Assembly (NCBI GenBank): GCA_017540915.1
Contig: JAFYAD010000082.1
Coordinates: 1-5,618 of the forward strand
Direction: 5' to 3'
From: Lachnospiraceae bacterium
GTDB taxonomy: Bacteria; Bacillota_A; Clostridia; Lachnospirales; Lachnospiraceae
Length of the DNA: 5,618 nt
The notes beneath the pieces were generated by a model. That model saw nothing but the letters and a program-made list of their open reading frames with translations, was not told where the DNA came from and did no database searches. The translations under genes and the position numbers were made by a program. Positions 4,931 to 5,618 of the stretch are shown here, piece after piece (within the stretch, counting starts at the first letter, position 1; every line of letters starts with the position of its first letter).

Positions 4931-5618
4931 TCACCTTCCCGAGCGCTTTCCTGCCGCATGACTTACAGCTTCAAACAGCTGCCCGGCAGCATGATCCGTG
5001 CTCAGATTTTCACACACATATTTTTGTGCTTCCTTTGCGTATTGCCGGAAAACATCGATGTTTTCATATACATCCAGCATGGCTTTACACATTGCGTCAA
5101 CATCGCCATACGTAAAGATCTTGCCATTCTGTCCGTCCTTTAAGAAGTCATCTGCCGCACCGACTGCATCCGTCGATATCACCGGCAGACCTGCTGCCGC
5201 TGCCTGCATTACCGCGCACGAATACGGTTCCTTTCCAGGATGAACATATACATCCGCCATGACCAGATATTCATACAAATGATCCAGATCCACCTCCGGA
5301 ACACTGATGATCCTTTCGTCCCGCGCTGCCGCAGCATCAACTGTGTTTTTGTCTTCACCGTCTCCCACTATGATAAGTCTCAGCTCATCCGGCTCTGTTT
5401 TTTCAAATGCCCGGAGCAGATCTCCCACTCTTCTGCCCGGTATCAGCTTGCCAACGAACAGAAAAACAAAGCTTTTTTCGGGAATGCCATGCACTCTCCG
5501 AATTTCCTTTTTTTCTGCCAGTGCCGTCTGCTCCCTGAGCTTACGGTAATCATATGTATAGGCTCCCAAAAAAAGTCCGGATCTATCCACCCTCCTTGAA
5601 ACAAAGTAATCCTCCGAC
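4931..5618 (-). CDS. GT4-type glycosyltransferase, C-terminal part (runs off the right edge)
   Basis: This is the C-terminal, nucleotide-sugar-binding half of a GT-B fold glycosyltransferase; 228 codons are in the window and the frame stays open to the edge. In the fragment, F-V-F-L-F-V-G-K-L (50-58) begins the Rossmann-like domain, followed by G-R-R-V-G-D-L-L-R-A-F (61-71) and L-I-I-V-G-D-G (81-87). A-D-V-Y-V-H-P (121-127) leads to the donor-site E-x7-E region, here E130 with Gln138 in place of the second Glu, then A-G-L-P-V-I-S-T-D (142-150). The end, D-G-Q-N-G-K-I-F then G-D-V-D-A-M (161-176), is typical of GT4 enzymes. The GTG at 5590 is not a start: AGGAGG abuts it with no spacing and the homologous sequence continues upstream. 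Donor and acceptor cannot be told. Such enzymes usually act in polysaccharide or cell-surface synthesis, but no neighbour in the window confirms this. Confidence 0.9.
   Translation of the reverse strand, partial: SEDYFVSRRVDRSGLFLGAYTYDYRKLREQTALAEKKEIRRVHGIPEKSFVFLFVGKLIPGRRVGDLLRAFEKTEPDELRLIIVGDGEDKNTVDAAAARDERIISVPEVDLDHLYEYLVMADVYVHPGKEPYSCAVMQAAAAGLPVISTDAVGAADDFLKDGQNGKIFTYGDVDAMCKAMLDVYENIDVFRQYAKEAQKYVCENLSTDHAAGQLFEAVSHAAGKRSGR

Noticed and set aside
5588..5590. GTG at 5590 as start of the glycosyltransferase
   Set aside because: AGGAGG touches the GTG without spacing and the open frame with plausible family sequence continues to the window edge.

Overview
The window looks like chromosomal DNA of a low-to-moderate G+C Firmicute, most likely a clostridium of the Lachnospiraceae type. 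The grounds are strong AGGAGG-type ribosome binding sites, sigma-A promoters with extended -10 boxes, a perfect CIRCE operator on a small heat-shock gene, and intrinsic terminators. The family-level placement is inference.

Layout from left to right. Positions 1-1141 hold the front of an F-type ATP synthase operon on the minus strand. A good promoter (1113-1141) is followed by atpB (a subunit) as first gene and atpE (c subunit), which is cut by the left edge. Positions 1142-1391 are non-coding and carry a nested GC-rich stem-loop and the terminator of the next gene. Positions 1392-3695 (minus) encode a 767-residue, highly charged, probably cytoplasmic protein that I do not recognise; it is the largest unknown here. 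Positions 3696-4386 form a 690-base gap between divergent genes. It is not empty: 3836-4174 is packed with hairpins, several built to one plan, interleaved with copies of TTATACCACA. To its right lie a CIRCE operator, a promoter and a structured leader. Positions 4387-4833 (+) encode an Hsp20 small heat-shock protein. A hairpin terminator at 4873-4914 separates it from a convergent gene for a GT4-type glycosyltransferase (4931-5618, minus), whose N-terminal half is beyond the right edge.

The genes do not form one pathway. ATP synthase, Hsp20 and the glycosyltransferase are separate transcription units; only atpB-atpE is an operon. Hsp20 should be de-repressed on heat stress through HrcA. The unknown gene has its own start signals and terminator.

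The most unusual content is the hairpin array. Two copies of one 41-base hairpin (3868-3908 and 4080-4120) differ at 8 positions, and 4 of these form two compensatory base-pair changes. Four hairpins share a one-base mismatch in the same CTAA/TAAG context and, read on the minus strand, mostly tandem G-A mismatches below a short capped stem. On the minus strand the TTATACCACA copies read TGTGGTATAA(T), an extended -10 box pointing at the unknown gene.
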